64,000 nucleotides of DNA, taken from NCBI RefSeq assembly GCF_002846495.1, contig NZ_PJNE01000001.1, forward strand, positions 310,001-374,000, given 5' to 3'. The first letter of the stretch is position 1. Every line of letters starts with the position of its first letter. The stretch comes from Phycicoccus duodecadis. GTDB taxonomy: Bacteria > Actinomycetota > Actinomycetes > Actinomycetales > Dermatophilaceae. Made by a program: the position numbers and the translations under genes. The notes below the pieces were generated by a model. That model was not told the origin of the DNA and did no database searches. It saw only the letters and a list, made by a program, of their open reading frames with translations. Below, piece after piece: positions 18,618 to 28,783 of this stretch.

Positions 18618-20786
18618 TCAGCCACGGCGGTCGTCGAGCACGGCCGACAGGTCGTACCCCACCGGCTCGTCGAGCTGCTCGTAGGTGCAGTCGGCGGGGT
18701 CCTTGTCGGGGCGCCACCGCACGAACTGCGCGGTGTGCCGGAACCGCACGCCCTCGAGGTGGTCGTAGCGCACCTCGACCACCCGCTCGGGCCGCAGCGG
18801 CGTGAACGACAGGTCCTTGCCGGCCGCCCACCGGCTGCCCGCGGCGTTCTGGGGGGTGCGGTTGCCCTCCTCCTGCTTCGCCCAGGCCCACGGGTGGTGG
18901 TCGAACTCGGCGACCAGCGGCTGCAGCTCCTCGAAGAGCTCGCGGCGCCGCGCCATCGGGAAGGCGCCGATGACCCCGACCGACACCAGCGTCCCGTCGC
19001 GGTCGTGGATGCCGAGCAGCAGGCTGCCGATGGCGTCGGGGCCGCTCTTGTGGGTGCGGTAGCCCGCGACCACGCAGTCGGCGGTGCGCTCGTGCTTGAT
19101 CTTCAGCATCGTGCGCTTGTCGGGCTCGTAGGTGCCGTCGACCGGCTTGGCCACCAGCCCGTCGAGCCCGGCGCCCTCGAACTCGGTGAACCACTCCGCG
19201 GCGACCGCCGGGTCGGCGGTGGCGGGGGTCAGGTGGATCGGAGCCCGCGCGTCGGCCAGCGCCTCCTCGAGCAGCCGGCGTCGCTCGGCGAACGGGCGGC
19301 CCATCAGGTCGTCGTCGCCCAGGGCCAGCAGGTCGAACGCCACGAACCGGGCCGGGGTCTCGGCCGAGAGCTTCGCGACCCGGCTGGCCGCGGGATGGAT
19401 GCGCTGGCTGAGCAGGTCGAAGTCGAGCCGGTCCTCGCCGGGGCGCACGACGATGATCTCGCCGTCCACCACGCAGCGCTCGGGCAGGCTCGCCAGGGCC
19501 GCCTCGACGACCTCGGGGAAGTAGCGCGTCATCGGCTTCTCGTTGCGGCTGCCGATCTCGACCCGCTCGCCCGAGCGGAACACGATGGAGCGGAACCCGT
19601 CCCACTTCGGCTCGTAGACGACCTCGACGTCGGTGAGGGCCTTGGCGTCGAGGCCCTTGACCGGCTTCGCCAGCATCGGGGCCACGGGCGGCACCACCGG
19701 CATCCCCCACTCGTCACGCGCGGCGGCGTCACGCTCCGCCTTGGGCGCCATGTACTCGTCGTCGCCCTTGTCCTGGCGGCGCTTCGAGGGCTGCACGCGC
19801 GGCGGCTCGCCGGGCATCTTGGGGTAGTCGGGCGGGAAGCTCAGCTCGCCCAGCCCGCGCTCCTGCACGTCGCGGTCCCACAGCGCGAGGGCGGTCGCCA
19901 CATCGCCCACGGCGTCGTCGATGCCGGCCCACGCGTCCTCGCGGTCCTCGAGCACGTCGGGGACCGTCAGGACGGTGAAGTCGCCGGGCGCCACGGTGGC
20001 GAGCTCGGCCCAGGTGACGGGCATCGACACCGGGGCGCCGGGCAGCGGGCGCGGGCTGTAGGCGGACGCGATGGTGCGGTCGCGGCAGGCCTGGTTGAAG
20101 TCGACGAAGACCCGTTCGCCGCGCTCCTCCTTCCACCACGACGAGGTGACGAGGTCGGGCAGGCGGCGCTCGAGCTCGCGGGCGATGCCGATGACGCCGT
20201 GCCGCACGTCGAGGAACTCGTGCGTCGGCGCGATGCGGGTGAAGACGTGCACGCCGCGGTTGCCGCTGGTCTTGGCCCAGGCGGTGAGGCCCAGCTCGGC
20301 CATCAGCTCGCGCAGCGCCTGCGCCGCCTCGACGGCGTCGGCGAACGTGCGGCCCGGCTGCGGGTCGAGGTCGATACGCAGCTCGTCGGGGTTGTCGTTG
20401 TCCCCCGTGCGGACCGGCCAGGGGTGGAAGGTGACGGTGTTCATCTGCACCGCCCAGACGGCGGTCGCGACCTCGTCGACGACGATCTGGTCGTGGCGGC
20501 GCCCACTGGGGTACCGGCAGCGGGTGGTGCGGACCCAGTCGGGCATCCCCTGGGGCGGGTTCTTCTGGTAGAACTCCTCACCGTCGATGCCGTCGGGGAA
20601 GCGCTGCAGGGTGACCGGGCGGTCGCCGATGTGGCGCACCAGCACGTCGCCGACCGCCATCACGTACCCCGCGAGGTCGCCCTTGGTGATGCCGGCGTCG
20701 GGCCACATCAGCCGGTCGGGGCTGCTGAGGCGGACCTCCCGGACCCCGCCCGGACCCTCGACCTCGACGATCTGCGCATCGGCCAT
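18618..20786 (-). CDS. ligD: LigD-type ATP-dependent DNA ligase with polymerase domain
   Basis: A 722-aa NHEJ enzyme with an N-terminal primase-polymerase domain (about 15-300: RLMWPDAGITKGDLAGY, then the DLDPQPGRTF metal-binding motif) and a C-terminal ATP-dependent ligase domain (about 380-715) with adenylation motif EPKWDGFR, Lys394. The separate 3'-phosphoesterase domain of mycobacterial LigD is not seen. In this polymerase-ligase form it would work with Ku, which is not encoded in the window. TACGCT lies 7 nt before the ATG, fitting a leaderless start. The hydrolase gene follows 13 bp downstream. Confidence 0.92.
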   Translation of the reverse strand: MADAQIVEVEGPGGVREVRLSSPDRLMWPDAGITKGDLAGYVMAVGDVLVRHIGDRPVTLQRFPDGIDGEEFYQKNPPQGMPDWVRTTRCRYPSGRRHDQIVVDEVATAVWAVQMNTVTFHPWPVRTGDNDNPDELRIDLDPQPGRTFADAVEAAQALRELMAELGLTAWAKTSGNRGVHVFTRIAPTHEFLDVRHGVIGIARELERRLPDLVTSSWWKEERGERVFVDFNQACRDRTIASAYSPRPLPGAPVSMPVTWAELATVAPGDFTVLTVPDVLEDREDAWAGIDDAVGDVATALALWDRDVQERGLGELSFPPDYPKMPGEPPRVQPSKRRQDKGDDEYMAPKAERDAAARDEWGMPVVPPVAPMLAKPVKGLDAKALTDVEVVYEPKWDGFRSIVFRSGERVEIGSRNEKPMTRYFPEVVEAALASLPERCVVDGEIIVVRPGEDRLDFDLLSQRIHPAASRVAKLSAETPARFVAFDLLALGDDDLMGRPFAERRRLLEEALADARAPIHLTPATADPAVAAEWFTEFEGAGLDGLVAKPVDGTYEPDKRTMLKIKHERTADCVVAGYRTHKSGPDAIGSLLLGIHDRDGTLVSVGVIGAFPMARRRELFEELQPLVAEFDHHPWAWAKQEEGNRTPQNAAGSRWAAGKDLSFTPLRPERVVEVRYDHLEGVRFRHTAQFVRWRPDKDPADCTYEQLDEPVGYDLSAVLDDRRG

Positions 20787-20793
20787 GGCGCCG

Positions 20794-20799
20794 AGCGTA
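20794..20799 (-). promoter_or_regulatory. -10 box for leaderless ligD
   Basis: TACGCT on the minus strand, 7 nt before the ligD ATG. No Shine-Dalgarno is visible. Confidence 0.4.
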
Positions 20800-20923
20800 G
20801 CCAGACGCGCCGACGGGCGGGCCCGAGGCGGCCTCGGCCCGGTCCCGCACACCGCCGGCGGAGGGGGCGCGACATCCGGTCCAGGGCGGGAACCATCCGC
20901 GCATCCACGGTGTTGGCACCGGT

Positions 20924-21361
20924 ATGACGATGAAGCCGACCAGCCGCGAGTACCCCGTCACCAAGTCCGAGACCGAGTGGCGCGAGGCCCTCTCGCCCGC
21001 CGAGTACGACGTGCTGCGCCAGGCCGGCACGGAGCGCCCCTTCGTCGGCGAGTACACCGACACGACCACCGAGGGCGTCTACTCGTGCCGCGCGTGCGGC
21101 GCCGAGCTGTTCCGCTCCGACACCAAGTTCGAGAGCCACTGCGGGTGGCCGTCGTTCTTCAGCCCGCTGGCCGGTGACGCCGTCGAGCTCATCGAGGACC
21201 GCTCGATGTTCATGAAGCGCATCGAGGTGCGGTGCTCGAGCTGCGGCAGCCACCTCGGTCACGTCTTCGAGGGCGAGGGCTACGACACGCCCACCGACCA
21301 GCGCTACTGCATCAACTCGATCAGCCTGCGCCTGGAGCCCGCGAGCGGCCCGACCGCCTGA
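20924..21361 (+). CDS. msrB: Peptide-methionine (R)-S-oxide reductase
   Basis: A 145-aa MsrB. The zinc site is formed by Cys55/Cys58 (CRAC) and Cys104/Cys107 (CSSC). The catalytic cysteine is Cys129 in [14 protein letters not shown] and HLGHVF are the conserved active-site segments. It reduces the R form of methionine sulfoxide in oxidised proteins, with thioredoxin as the usual donor. A second ATG at 20930 is an equally possible start. It converges with hemQ and matches the position of msrB next to the haem genes in other actinobacteria. Confidence 0.93.
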   Translation: MTMKPTSREYPVTKSETEWREALSPAEYDVLRQAGTERPFVGEYTDTTTEGVYSCRACGAELFRSDTKFESHCGWPSFFSPLAGDAVELIEDRSMFMKRIEVRCSSCGSHLGHVFEGEGYDTPTDQRYCINSISLRLEPASGPTA

Positions 21362-21391
21362 CCGCCTGACACCTGCGCGGGCCGGGGCCGT

Positions 21392-22120
21392 TCAGCGCAG
21401 GCGCGCCACCAGGTCGGCGACGGCCACCCGCGGGCCGGTGTAGAACGGCACCTCCTCGCGCACGTGCCGGCGCGCCTGCGAGGCGCGCAGCTCGCGCATG
21501 AGGTCGACGATGCGGTACAGCTCCTCGGCCTCGAAGGCGAGGATCCACTCGTAGTCGCCGAGCGCGAACGAGGCGATCGTGTTGGCCCGCACGTCGGGGT
21601 ACTCGCGCGCCTGCATCCCGTGCTCGACGAGCATGTCGCGGCGCTCCTTGTCGTCGAGCAGGTACCAGTCGTAGGAGCGCACGAACGGGTAGACGCACAC
21701 GTACGCGCCGGGCTCCTCGGAGGCCATGAAGGCCGGGATGTGGCTCTTGTTGAACTCGGCCGGGCGGTGCAGCGCGGCCACCGACCAGACCGGGTCGAGG
21801 TGCTGGCCGAACTCGGTGCGCAGCAGGGCGTGGTACCCCGCCTGCAGGGCCTCGATGGTGGGTGCGTGCCACCACACCATCAGGTCGGCGTCGGCCCGCA
21901 GCCCCGCGACGTCGTAGGTGCCGCGCACCACCACCTCCTGAGCGCCCAGCGACGTGAACAGCTCCTCGACCTCGGCGGCCATCGCCTCGCGGTCGCCGTC
22001 GGCCAGCGGCTCGGCCAGCGCGAACACCGACCACATCGCGTAGCGGATCGTGTCGTTGATCTCGCGGATGCGGGCCGCTCCGGGCTTGGTGGGGGCGGGG
22101 CGCTCGGTGGGGGTGGTCAT
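21392..22120 (-). CDS. hemQ: Coproheme decarboxylase (chlorite dismutase-like HemQ)
   Basis: A 242-aa chlorite dismutase-family protein of the HemQ branch. It has the conserved [11 protein letters not shown] opening strand, the [13 protein letters not shown] segment with the reactive tyrosine, and [15 protein letters not shown], which supplies the proximal haem-ligand histidine. HemQ decarboxylates coproheme to protohaem, the last step of the coproporphyrin-dependent pathway of Gram-positive bacteria. The ATG overlaps the hemG stop as ATGA, so the two are translationally coupled. hemE lies upstream and hemH 39 kb away, completing the late pathway in this window. Confidence 0.93.
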   Translation of the reverse strand: MTTPTERPAPTKPGAARIREINDTIRYAMWSVFALAEPLADGDREAMAAEVEELFTSLGAQEVVVRGTYDVAGLRADADLMVWWHAPTIEALQAGYHALLRTEFGQHLDPVWSVAALHRPAEFNKSHIPAFMASEEPGAYVCVYPFVRSYDWYLLDDKERRDMLVEHGMQAREYPDVRANTIASFALGDYEWILAFEAEELYRIVDLMRELRASQARRHVREEVPFYTGPRVAVADLVARLR

Positions 22121-23586
22121 CGGTTCTCTCCTCGGAGTGCGGTGGAACGGCTCAGGTGGTCGGTGACGGAGCGGGCGGCGCGGGCGGCGGAGGCGACGAC
22201 GGCCGGGATGCCGACGCCGTCGTAGGTGGCGCCGGCGACCTCGAGGCCGGGCACGCCGGCGAGGTCGTCGCGGATGCCGGTCACGCGCTCGACGTGCCCG
22301 ACGGCGTACTGCGGCAGCGCACCGCCCCAGCGCTGCACGTGGTGGTCGGCCACCGGCGGCAGCGGCCGCCCGAGGGCCTCGCCCACCTCGGCGACGGCCA
22401 GGGCCACGAGGTCGGCGTCGTCGCGCTGCAGCACCGACTCCTCTCCCGCCCGGCCGAGCGAGGCGCGCAGGTGGACGACATCCCCCGAGAGGCCGCCCAC
22501 CCAGGCCCACTTGCTGAAGCTGAAGGTGGCGGCCTTGACCGCGCGGCCGTCGACCGGCGGCACGAGGAAGCCCGAGCCCCGCGCCGCCTCGGGCGCCGCG
22601 GGTCCGTCGAGGGCATCGGCCCCGTCACGCCGGACGGCCAGCGTCACGACGGCCATCGAGGCCGTCTCGACGCCGGCCAGCGCGGCCGCGGCCACGGGTG
22701 CGACCCCGGCCAGCAGGCGGGCCGCGGGCGCCGGGGGGACGGCCACGACGACCGCGTCGGCGTCGACGGTCACGGGGTCGGCCGCGGAGCCGACGACGAC
22801 CCGCCACCGGCCGTCGACCGGCTCTACGCCCCGCACCACGGCGCCGGTGCGCAGCAGGGCGCCCCGCGCCCGCAGCGCCTCGACCGCAGCCTCGGGGATG
22901 CGCCCCAGGCCGCCCCGCACACCGGCGAACGGTGGCCGGGGGGCGCCGTCGGGGCCGGTCGCACGTGCTGGGGGCGCGGCCAGGAGCGAGGTGCCGTCGA
23001 CGGCCCGCTGCCAGAGCGCCGGCATCGTCGCCCGCAGCGACAGGCGGTGGGCGTGCCCGGCGTAGACCCCGCCGAGCAGCGGCTCGACGAGCCGGTCGAC
23101 CACGGCCGGCCCGAGCCGGGCCGCCACGTAATCGCCCACGGACACGTCGGCGGTCAGCGGCCCACCGGGCCAGGGCTGCTCGTCGGCCGCGCGGGCCACC
23201 TCGTCGTCGGTGAGGACGCCGCGGGCCCGCTCGGGGTCGGACGGCACGCCCATCAGGGTCGCGGTCGGCAGAGGGTGGAGGGCACCGCGGGTCCACACCC
23301 GGGCGGACGTCGTCGCGGGGGTGACCAGGTCCTCGCCCAGGCCGAGGCGGTGCACCAGGTCGACGGCCTCGGGCCGGGTGGCCAGCATCGACTCGGCCCC
23401 GACGTCGATCCGCAGCCCCGCCACGGGCTCCAGACGGAGCTTGCCACCGAAGCGGTCACCCGCCTCGAGGACGGTCACGTGGGTGTCGGGCCGGGTGTCG
23501 AGCACCTCGAGTGCGGCCACCAGGCCGGCCAGGCCGCCACCGACGACGACGACGTGCGGTCGCGTCGCGACGGGGGCATCGGACAT
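22117..23586 (-). CDS. hemG: Coproporphyrinogen/protoporphyrinogen oxidase
   Basis: A 489-aa FAD enzyme of the HemG/HemY (CgoX) family. The dinucleotide motif [13 protein letters not shown] is near residue 13, and the C-terminal FAD contact is [18 protein letters not shown]. Together with HemQ and HemH it implies oxidation of coproporphyrinogen III to coproporphyrin III. It overlaps hemQ by 4 bp (ATGA). The region between it and the divergent DUF4349 gene is 187 bp. Confidence 0.92.
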   Translation of the reverse strand: MSDAPVATRPHVVVVGGGLAGLVAALEVLDTRPDTHVTVLEAGDRFGGKLRLEPVAGLRIDVGAESMLATRPEAVDLVHRLGLGEDLVTPATTSARVWTRGALHPLPTATLMGVPSDPERARGVLTDDEVARAADEQPWPGGPLTADVSVGDYVAARLGPAVVDRLVEPLLGGVYAGHAHRLSLRATMPALWQRAVDGTSLLAAPPARATGPDGAPRPPFAGVRGGLGRIPEAAVEALRARGALLRTGAVVRGVEPVDGRWRVVVGSAADPVTVDADAVVVAVPPAPAARLLAGVAPVAAAALAGVETASMAVVTLAVRRDGADALDGPAAPEAARGSGFLVPPVDGRAVKAATFSFSKWAWVGGLSGDVVHLRASLGRAGEESVLQRDDADLVALAVAEVGEALGRPLPPVADHHVQRWGGALPQYAVGHVERVTGIRDDLAGVPGLEVAGATYDGVGIPAVVASAARAARSVTDHLSRSTALRGENR

Positions 23587-23712
23587 GCCTCCAGCGTCTC
23601 ACGCGCCCCCCGCGCGCCCGACGCCGGGACGGCCGCCGCCGAGCGTGACCGGATCGGTGCCGCACCGTGACCGCCACGGCGCCGACCCGTGACCCGATCG
23701 AGACCGCCGACC

Positions 23713-23718
23713 GGGAAC
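23713..23718 (+). promoter_or_regulatory. Possible ECF-type -35 element
   Basis: GGAACC lies 55 nt before the DUF4349 start, and is the sort of -35 used by extracytoplasmic-function sigma factors. The matching -10 is not clear, so this is tentative. Confidence 0.2.
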
Positions 23719-23773
23719 CTTTCGCGTACGGGCGGCCTCACATCGGCGTCCAGCCACCGACGAAGGAGTCACC

Positions 23774-24814
23774 GTGCGACCGCTCACCCGCCACCCGTCC
23801 CGCCCCTCCCGGCTCCTGGGCGTCGCGCTCGCCGGTTCGCTGGCCCTCGTGACCGCCACCGGCTGCGGTGCCGGCGGTGACTCCGGGGCCAGCTCGGGCG
23901 CGAGCGAGGTGGCGCCGCCGGCACAGTCCCGCGCCGACCTGGCCGAGGCCGGGACCGCGCCCGCGCCGGATGCCGCCAAGGCCGCCGGCACCGCGAACGG
24001 CACCACCACCGCCGGCACGACCGTCGTCCCCGCCGTCGCCGACCGCAAGCTGGCCCGGCGCGCCGAGATCGCCCTGCGCGTCACCGACGTCTCCGCCGCG
24101 GCCGCCCGACTGCGCGCCGTGGCCGTGGCGGCCGGCGGGCTCGTGGTCGCCGAGCAGGTCTCGAGCGACCCGCAGGGTCCCACCGAGCCACCGGTGCCCG
24201 TCGACCCGGCCCCCACCGACCTCCCGAAGGGCAGCGCCACCGCTGCGCCGGCCGGGGGCAACGGCACCGTCACGATCTCCGTCCCGGCAGAGCGGCTCGA
24301 CGCGACCCTCGACGAGGTGGCCCGCGTGGGCACCGTGCTCTCGCGCCGCACCAGCACCGACGACGTCACCGCCCGCTACGTCGACACCACCAGCCGCGTC
24401 GCGTCGATGAAGGCCAGCGTCGAGCGGGTCCGGGCGCTGATGAGCCGCGCCGACAAGCTGGCGGACGTCGTGACCCTCGAGGCCGAGCTCTCGCGCCGCC
24501 AGGCCGACCTCGAGGCGATGGAGCAGCAGCTGGCGGCGCTCGACGACCAGGTCGCCCTCGCCCCGATCTCGGTGTCGCTCAGCACCGCCACCACGCCGGT
24601 GACGACCGAGGACACCACCGGCTTCCTCGCGGGACTGGCCGCCGGCTGGTCGGCCTTCACGACCTCGGTGCGCGTGCTGCTGACCCTGCTCGGCGCCCTG
24701 CTCCCGTTCGCGGTGGCCGCCGCCCTGGTCCTGGTGCCCGTCGGCTACTGGTGGCGCCGCCGGCGGCCGGCCGTCGTCCCCGTGGCCGTTCCCCCCACGA
24801 CCCCCGCGGGATGA
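23774..24814 (+). CDS. DUF4349 domain-containing lipoprotein
   Basis: A 346-aa envelope protein. An N-terminal signal peptide (LLGVALAGSLALVTATGC) ends in a lipobox with Cys at about residue 34, followed by a Ser/Gly/Ala linker. The DUF4349 domain (about 95-290) includes a coiled-coil region rich in Glu/Arg (residues about 200-260). A C-terminal transmembrane helix follows (about 300-328), then a WWRRRRP stop-transfer cluster. Function unknown. GAAGGAG supports the GTG start. It diverges from hemG and converges with hemE. Confidence 0.85.
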   Translation: MRPLTRHPSRPSRLLGVALAGSLALVTATGCGAGGDSGASSGASEVAPPAQSRADLAEAGTAPAPDAAKAAGTANGTTTAGTTVVPAVADRKLARRAEIALRVTDVSAAAARLRAVAVAAGGLVVAEQVSSDPQGPTEPPVPVDPAPTDLPKGSATAAPAGGNGTVTISVPAERLDATLDEVARVGTVLSRRTSTDDVTARYVDTTSRVASMKASVERVRALMSRADKLADVVTLEAELSRRQADLEAMEQQLAALDDQVALAPISVSLSTATTPVTTEDTTGFLAGLAAGWSAFTTSVRVLLTLLGALLPFAVAAALVLVPVGYWWRRRRPAVVPVAVPPTTPAG

Positions 24815-24816
24815 CG

Positions 24817-24835
24817 GCGCGCCGCGCGGGCGCGC
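24817..24835. terminator. Hairpin between convergent DUF4349 and hemE genes
   Basis: GCGCGCC (24817-24823) and GGCGCGC (24829-24835) flank a 5-nt loop, 2 nt after the DUF4349 stop. Likely bidirectional terminator. Confidence 0.4.
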
Positions 24836-24842
24836 GTGTCGG

Positions 24843-25907
24843 TCACCGCTGGGAGACCTCGTGGACGAGCTCGACGACCCGCGTGACGACGTCGGGGTCG
24901 GTGTCGGGCAGGACGCCGTGGCCGAGGTTGAAGACGTGCCCGGGCGCCGCCCGGCCCTCCTCGACGATCTCGCGGACGCGGCGCTCCAGCGCCGGCCACG
25001 GCGCGAACAGCAGCGCCGGGTCGAGGTTGCCCTGCAGCGGCCAGCGGCCGCCGGTGCGCTCGAGGGCGTCGGTCAGCGAGACCCGGTAGTCGACGCCGAC
25101 GACGTCGGCGCCGGCCTCGCCCATCAGGGTCAGCAGCTCGCCGGTGCCGACCCCGAAGTGGATGCGGGGCACGGCGAGGTCGGCGACCGCGCCGAGGGCG
25201 GTCGCCGAGTGCTCCTGCACGAACCGCACGTAGTCGCGGCGGCTGAGGACCCCGGCCCAGGAGTCGAACAGCTGCACCACCGACGCGCCGGCCTCCGCCT
25301 GCACCCGCAGGAACGCCCCCGAGATCTGCGCGAGACGTCGGCACAGCTCGTGCCACAGCTCGGGGTCGCCGTGCAGGAGGGCCTTGGTGTGCTCGTGGTT
25401 CTTCGACGGACCGCCCTCGACGAGGTAGGACGCGAGCGTGAAGGGCGCGCCGGCGAAGCCGATGAGCGGGGTCGGGCCCAGTTCGGCCACCAGCATCCGC
25501 ACCGACTCGGTGATGTCAGGGACGTCGGAGGGGTCGAGGGCGCGGAGGCGCTCGACGTCGGCCCGGGTGCGCACGGGGTGGGCCACGACGGGGCCGACGC
25601 CCGGCACGATGTCGAGGTCGACGCCGACCGCGGCCAGCGGGACCACGATGTCGGAGAAGAAGATCGCGGCGTCGACGCCATGACGGCGTACCGGCTGGAG
25701 GGTGATCTCGGTGACGAGGTCGGGGCGGCGGCAGGACTCGAGCATCCCCACGCCCTCGCGGACCTTCCGGTACTCGGGCAGCGAGCGCCCGGCCTGGCGC
25801 ATGAACCACACCGGCGTGTGCGGCACGGGAAGTCCGCGGGTGGCGCGCACCAGCGGGGAGTCGGCGGCCGGCGTAATAGGGGCGGCCGGGGTCGGCGAGG
25901 TCGTCAC
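24843..25907 (-). CDS. hemE: Uroporphyrinogen decarboxylase
   Basis: A 354-aa HemE that converts uroporphyrinogen III to coproporphyrinogen III in the cytosol. The substrate-binding loop [20 protein letters not shown] near residue 30 carries the essential Arg pair. The catalytic Asp lies in [11 protein letters not shown]. The late [14 protein letters not shown] motif is also present. The GTG at 25907 is chosen over an upstream in-frame start because the extra residues would be weakly conserved and GGAAGGA lies upstream. The next downstream minus-strand genes are hemG and hemQ, although a plus-strand lipoprotein gene intervenes. Confidence 0.93.
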   Translation of the reverse strand: MTTSPTPAAPITPAADSPLVRATRGLPVPHTPVWFMRQAGRSLPEYRKVREGVGMLESCRRPDLVTEITLQPVRRHGVDAAIFFSDIVVPLAAVGVDLDIVPGVGPVVAHPVRTRADVERLRALDPSDVPDITESVRMLVAELGPTPLIGFAGAPFTLASYLVEGGPSKNHEHTKALLHGDPELWHELCRRLAQISGAFLRVQAEAGASVVQLFDSWAGVLSRRDYVRFVQEHSATALGAVADLAVPRIHFGVGTGELLTLMGEAGADVVGVDYRVSLTDALERTGGRWPLQGNLDPALLFAPWPALERRVREIVEEGRAAPGHVFNLGHGVLPDTDPDVVTRVVELVHEVSQR

Positions 25908-25959
25908 GCGCCCATCCTTCCATCCGGCCGCGGGCACCCCGTCCCGCACCGGCCCGCCG

Positions 25960-26784
25960 TCAGACGGCGATGAGGACCGCGCCGCCCACCGCCAGCACCA
26001 CCCCTAGCTGCTGGATGCGGCGCAGCCGTTCGTCGAGGACGACCCTGGCCAGCACCGCCGTGACCACCGGGTAGAGCGAGGCCAGGACCGAGGCGATGCT
26101 CACGGCGCCCCGCGACGACGCGAGCGCGAACAGCGCGTTGGCCCCGAGGTCGCCGCAGCCGATGGCCAGTAGCGCCGGGGTCTCGCGGGCGCGGACCCCG
26201 CCGACCGACCGCACGGCCAGCGCCACGACGAGCAGCACCGTGACCGACGTGACGCGCATCCCCCACAGCGTCATCAGCGTCGAGACCCGGGCCCCCCGGT
26301 CCAGCAGGTACAGGGTGAGCCCGAACCCGACGGCCGCGACGACGGCCAGCAGCACCGGGCGTGCCGACAGGCCCCCCGCGATCTCGGGGCCCGAGGCGAG
26401 CACCACCCCGAGGACGGCCACCGTCATCCCGGCCCAGGCCAGGGCCGACGGGCGCTCCCCCGCGATGACGCCCAGTGCCACCGGAACGACGACCCCCAGC
26501 CCCGCGATGGGGGCGACGACGCCCATGGTGCCGCTGGAGAGGGCGGTGTAGAAGCAGACCAGGCCGACCAGGCCCGACGCGCCCGCGGCCACCGCCCAGG
26601 GCGCCCAGCCCGTCCAGCCGACCGGGTCGTGGCGCACCAGGACGAGCACGGTGAGGACCGCCAGGGCCAGGCCCTGGGTCCACCCCACGACGGCCACCGG
26701 GTGCCGCCGGCGCGAGGCCAGGCCGGCGAAGAAGTCGGAGGTCCCCCACGCCAGGGAGGACCCGAAGGCCAGGATGCTGAGCAC
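25960..26784 (-). CDS. EamA-family (DMT) transporter
   Basis: A 274-aa membrane protein with ten hydrophobic helices arranged as two EamA repeats (about 1-130 and 140-274). Conserved features include the [10 protein letters not shown] first helix and the [22 protein letters not shown] segment in the second repeat. Drug/metabolite transporters of this type export small metabolites, but the substrate is unknown. The GTG start lies 6 nt after TACGCT (26791-26796, minus strand), consistent with a leaderless transcript diverging from the DUF3000 gene. Confidence 0.87.
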   Translation of the reverse strand: MLSILAFGSSLAWGTSDFFAGLASRRRHPVAVVGWTQGLALAVLTVLVLVRHDPVGWTGWAPWAVAAGASGLVGLVCFYTALSSGTMGVVAPIAGLGVVVPVALGVIAGERPSALAWAGMTVAVLGVVLASGPEIAGGLSARPVLLAVVAAVGFGLTLYLLDRGARVSTLMTLWGMRVTSVTVLLVVALAVRSVGGVRARETPALLAIGCGDLGANALFALASSRGAVSIASVLASLYPVVTAVLARVVLDERLRRIQQLGVVLAVGGAVLIAV

Positions 26785-26790
26785 GCGCGG

Positions 26791-26855
26791 AGCGTAGTCC
26801 GCTCGGCCCCGTTCGGCGTGGCCTCACCCACGACGCGGGCGGTGCGGCTTACATT
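26791..26855. promoter_or_regulatory. Divergent leaderless promoters
   Basis: TACGCT (minus, 26791-26796) lies 6 nt before the EamA GTG. TACATT (plus, 26850-26855) lies 7 nt before the DUF3000 GTG. Both fit -10 boxes of leaderless transcripts. Confidence 0.45.
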
Positions 26856-26862
26856 TCCCCTC

Positions 26863-27447
26863 GTGGCACGCACGACGCTCACGGGACGCGAGTCCCCCGA
26901 GTTCACCCAGGCCCTCGACGAGCTGCACCGCGCCCGGCTGCGGCCCGAGGTCCGCCTGACCGAGGTCCCGGCCCCCCAGCGGATCGCCCCCCACGCCGTC
27001 GCGCTCACCGCCGACGTCATGGACCCGCGCGACCCCGACGACGAGCTGGCCAGTGGCCGCTTCGTGCTGCTGCACGACCCGTCGGCCCCCGAGCCGTGGG
27101 GCGGCCAGTGGCGCGCCGTCACCTTCGCGCGGGCCGAGCTCGAGCCCGAGTTCGCCACTGAGCCCCTGCTGGGCGAGGTCGGCTGGAGCTGGCTCACCGA
27201 CGCCCTGGTCAACCGCGGCGTCGAGTTCGCCGCCGGGGCCGGCACGGTCACGCGCGTGGTGTCCGAGAGCTTCGGTGGCCTGGCCGACCGGCCCGCGAGC
27301 ATCGAGATGGAGCTGCGCGCCTCGTGGACCCCCCTTGGGCCCGAGGTCGGCGACCACCTGCTGGCGTGGTCCGACCTCCTCTGCACGATCGCCGGGCTGC
27401 CGCCCCTGCCCGAGGGCGTCGTCGCGCTCCCCGGCCCGCGCCGATGA
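26863..27447 (+). CDS. DUF3000 domain-containing protein
   Basis: A 194-aa soluble protein spanning the whole DUF3000 family. Hallmarks are RPEVRLTEVPAPQRIAPHAV, GRFVLLHDP, EVGWSWLTDAL, SESFGGLADRP and the near-terminal LLCTIAGLPPLPEGV. The function is unknown. It is always found next to the RNase D-like gene in actinobacteria, as here, where the two overlap by ATGA. The GTG start lacks a Shine-Dalgarno and follows TACATT by 7 nt. Confidence 0.92.
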   Translation: MARTTLTGRESPEFTQALDELHRARLRPEVRLTEVPAPQRIAPHAVALTADVMDPRDPDDELASGRFVLLHDPSAPEPWGGQWRAVTFARAELEPEFATEPLLGEVGWSWLTDALVNRGVEFAAGAGTVTRVVSESFGGLADRPASIEMELRASWTPLGPEVGDHLLAWSDLLCTIAGLPPLPEGVVALPGPRR

Positions 27448-28685
27448 GCACGACGTCCGAGACCGCCCCCGGGGACCAGCAGGAGCCGGAGGCGCCGGAG
27501 CCGGTGCTGCTCCAGGAGCCGGCCGAGGGCGTCCCCGACGTCGTCGAGTCCGAGCGCGAGCTCGACGAGGTGGCCCGCGCGGTGGCTGCCGGCCAGGGCC
27601 CCGTCGCGATCGACGCCGAGCGGGCCTCGGGCTACCGCTACGGGCAGCGCGCCTACCTGGTGCAGCTGCGCCGCGAGGGCTCCGGCACCTTCCTCATCGA
27701 CCCCATCGGCGTCCCCGACCTGACCCCGGTGGCCGAGGCCATCGGCGGCGCCGAGTGGATCCTGCACGCCGCCACCCAGGACCTCGTCTGCCTGGCCGAG
27801 GTCGGGCTGCGCCCGCGCCAGCTGTTCGACACCGAGCTCGCCGCCCGCATCCTGGGCCTGCCCCGCGTCGGCCTGGCCGCCGTGGTCGAGCACTACCTGG
27901 GGCTGCGGCTGGCCAAGGAGCACTCGGCCGTCGACTGGTCCACCCGGCCGCTGCCCGACCCGTGGCTGCGCTACGCGGCCCTCGACGTCGAGGTCCTCGG
28001 CGAGCTGCGCAACCTGATGGGCGTCGACCTCGCCACCCAGGGCAAGGACGAGTGGGCCCGCCAGGAGTTCGCGGCCCTGCTGACCTGGTCACCGGCCGAG
28101 CGGGTCGACCCGTGGCGGCGCACCTCCGGCATCAACACCCTGCGTTCGCGCCAGGCCGTGGGCATCGTGCGCGAGCTCTGGTACGCCCGCGACGCCATCG
28201 CCCGTGAGCGGGACACCAGCGTGGGCCGGGTCCTGCCCGACGCGGCGCTGGTCGACATCGCCAAGGCGACCCCGCGCACCCCGGCCGACCTGCCCTCCGG
28301 GCACCGCGCCATCGCGCGCTACGGCCGCCAGTGGGTCGAGGCGGTGCAGCGCGCCATGGCCCTGCCCGAGACCGAGCTGCCCCCGCGCAGCCTGCCGTCC
28401 GACGGTCCGCCGCCGCCGCGCTCGTGGGCCGACAAGGACCCGGTGGCCGCCGAGCGCTTGGCCGCCACCCGGGCCGCGCTCACCGGCTTCTCGCAGGAGC
28501 GCAGCATCCCGGTCGAGAACGTCTGCTCGCCCGACCCGCTGCGACGCGTCGTCTGGAGCCCGCCGGCCCAGCGCGACGTCGAGGGCTTCACCGCGGCGCT
28601 CGCCGCGCTGGGGGTGAGGCGCTGGCAGGCGGACATCGTCGCGCCGTTGCTCGTGGCCGCGTTCGACGCCCACCCCGACGCCTGA
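27444..28685 (+). CDS. RNase D-like 3'-5' exonuclease with HRDC domain
   Basis: A 413-aa DEDD exonuclease. An acidic N-terminal tail (about 35 residues) is followed by the exonuclease domain (about 36-215), with the metal-binding Asp-x-Glu in VAIDAERASGYRYG, Asp in HAATQDLVCL and the final Tyr/Asp motif in RYAALDVEVL. An HRDC domain (about 240-315) and an alpha-helical C-terminal region follow. Such enzymes trim tRNA or other RNA 3' ends. It is translationally coupled to the DUF3000 gene (ATGA). Confidence 0.9.
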   Translation: MSTTSETAPGDQQEPEAPEPVLLQEPAEGVPDVVESERELDEVARAVAAGQGPVAIDAERASGYRYGQRAYLVQLRREGSGTFLIDPIGVPDLTPVAEAIGGAEWILHAATQDLVCLAEVGLRPRQLFDTELAARILGLPRVGLAAVVEHYLGLRLAKEHSAVDWSTRPLPDPWLRYAALDVEVLGELRNLMGVDLATQGKDEWARQEFAALLTWSPAERVDPWRRTSGINTLRSRQAVGIVRELWYARDAIARERDTSVGRVLPDAALVDIAKATPRTPADLPSGHRAIARYGRQWVEAVQRAMALPETELPPRSLPSDGPPPPRSWADKDPVAAERLAATRAALTGFSQERSIPVENVCSPDPLRRVVWSPPAQRDVEGFTAALAALGVRRWQADIVAPLLVAAFDAHPDA

Positions 28686-28765
28686 GCCTCGCGGGACGTC
28701 GCGAGGGGCCGGGTCGTGCCCTCGGCGAGCCCTGGTGACGGCTCTCACGCCGGGCGTACTCGACC

Positions 28766-28783
28766 ACTAAGCGACCGCTTAGT
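28766..28783. promoter_or_regulatory. TetR-type palindromic operator of fadAB
   Basis: ACTAAGCG-AC-CGCTTAGT is a perfect palindrome that touches the -10-like TAGTCT (28783-28788), upstream of the fadA start. Palindromes of this size and shape are typical of TetR-family regulators of fatty-acid genes. The regulator is not in the window. Confidence 0.55.
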
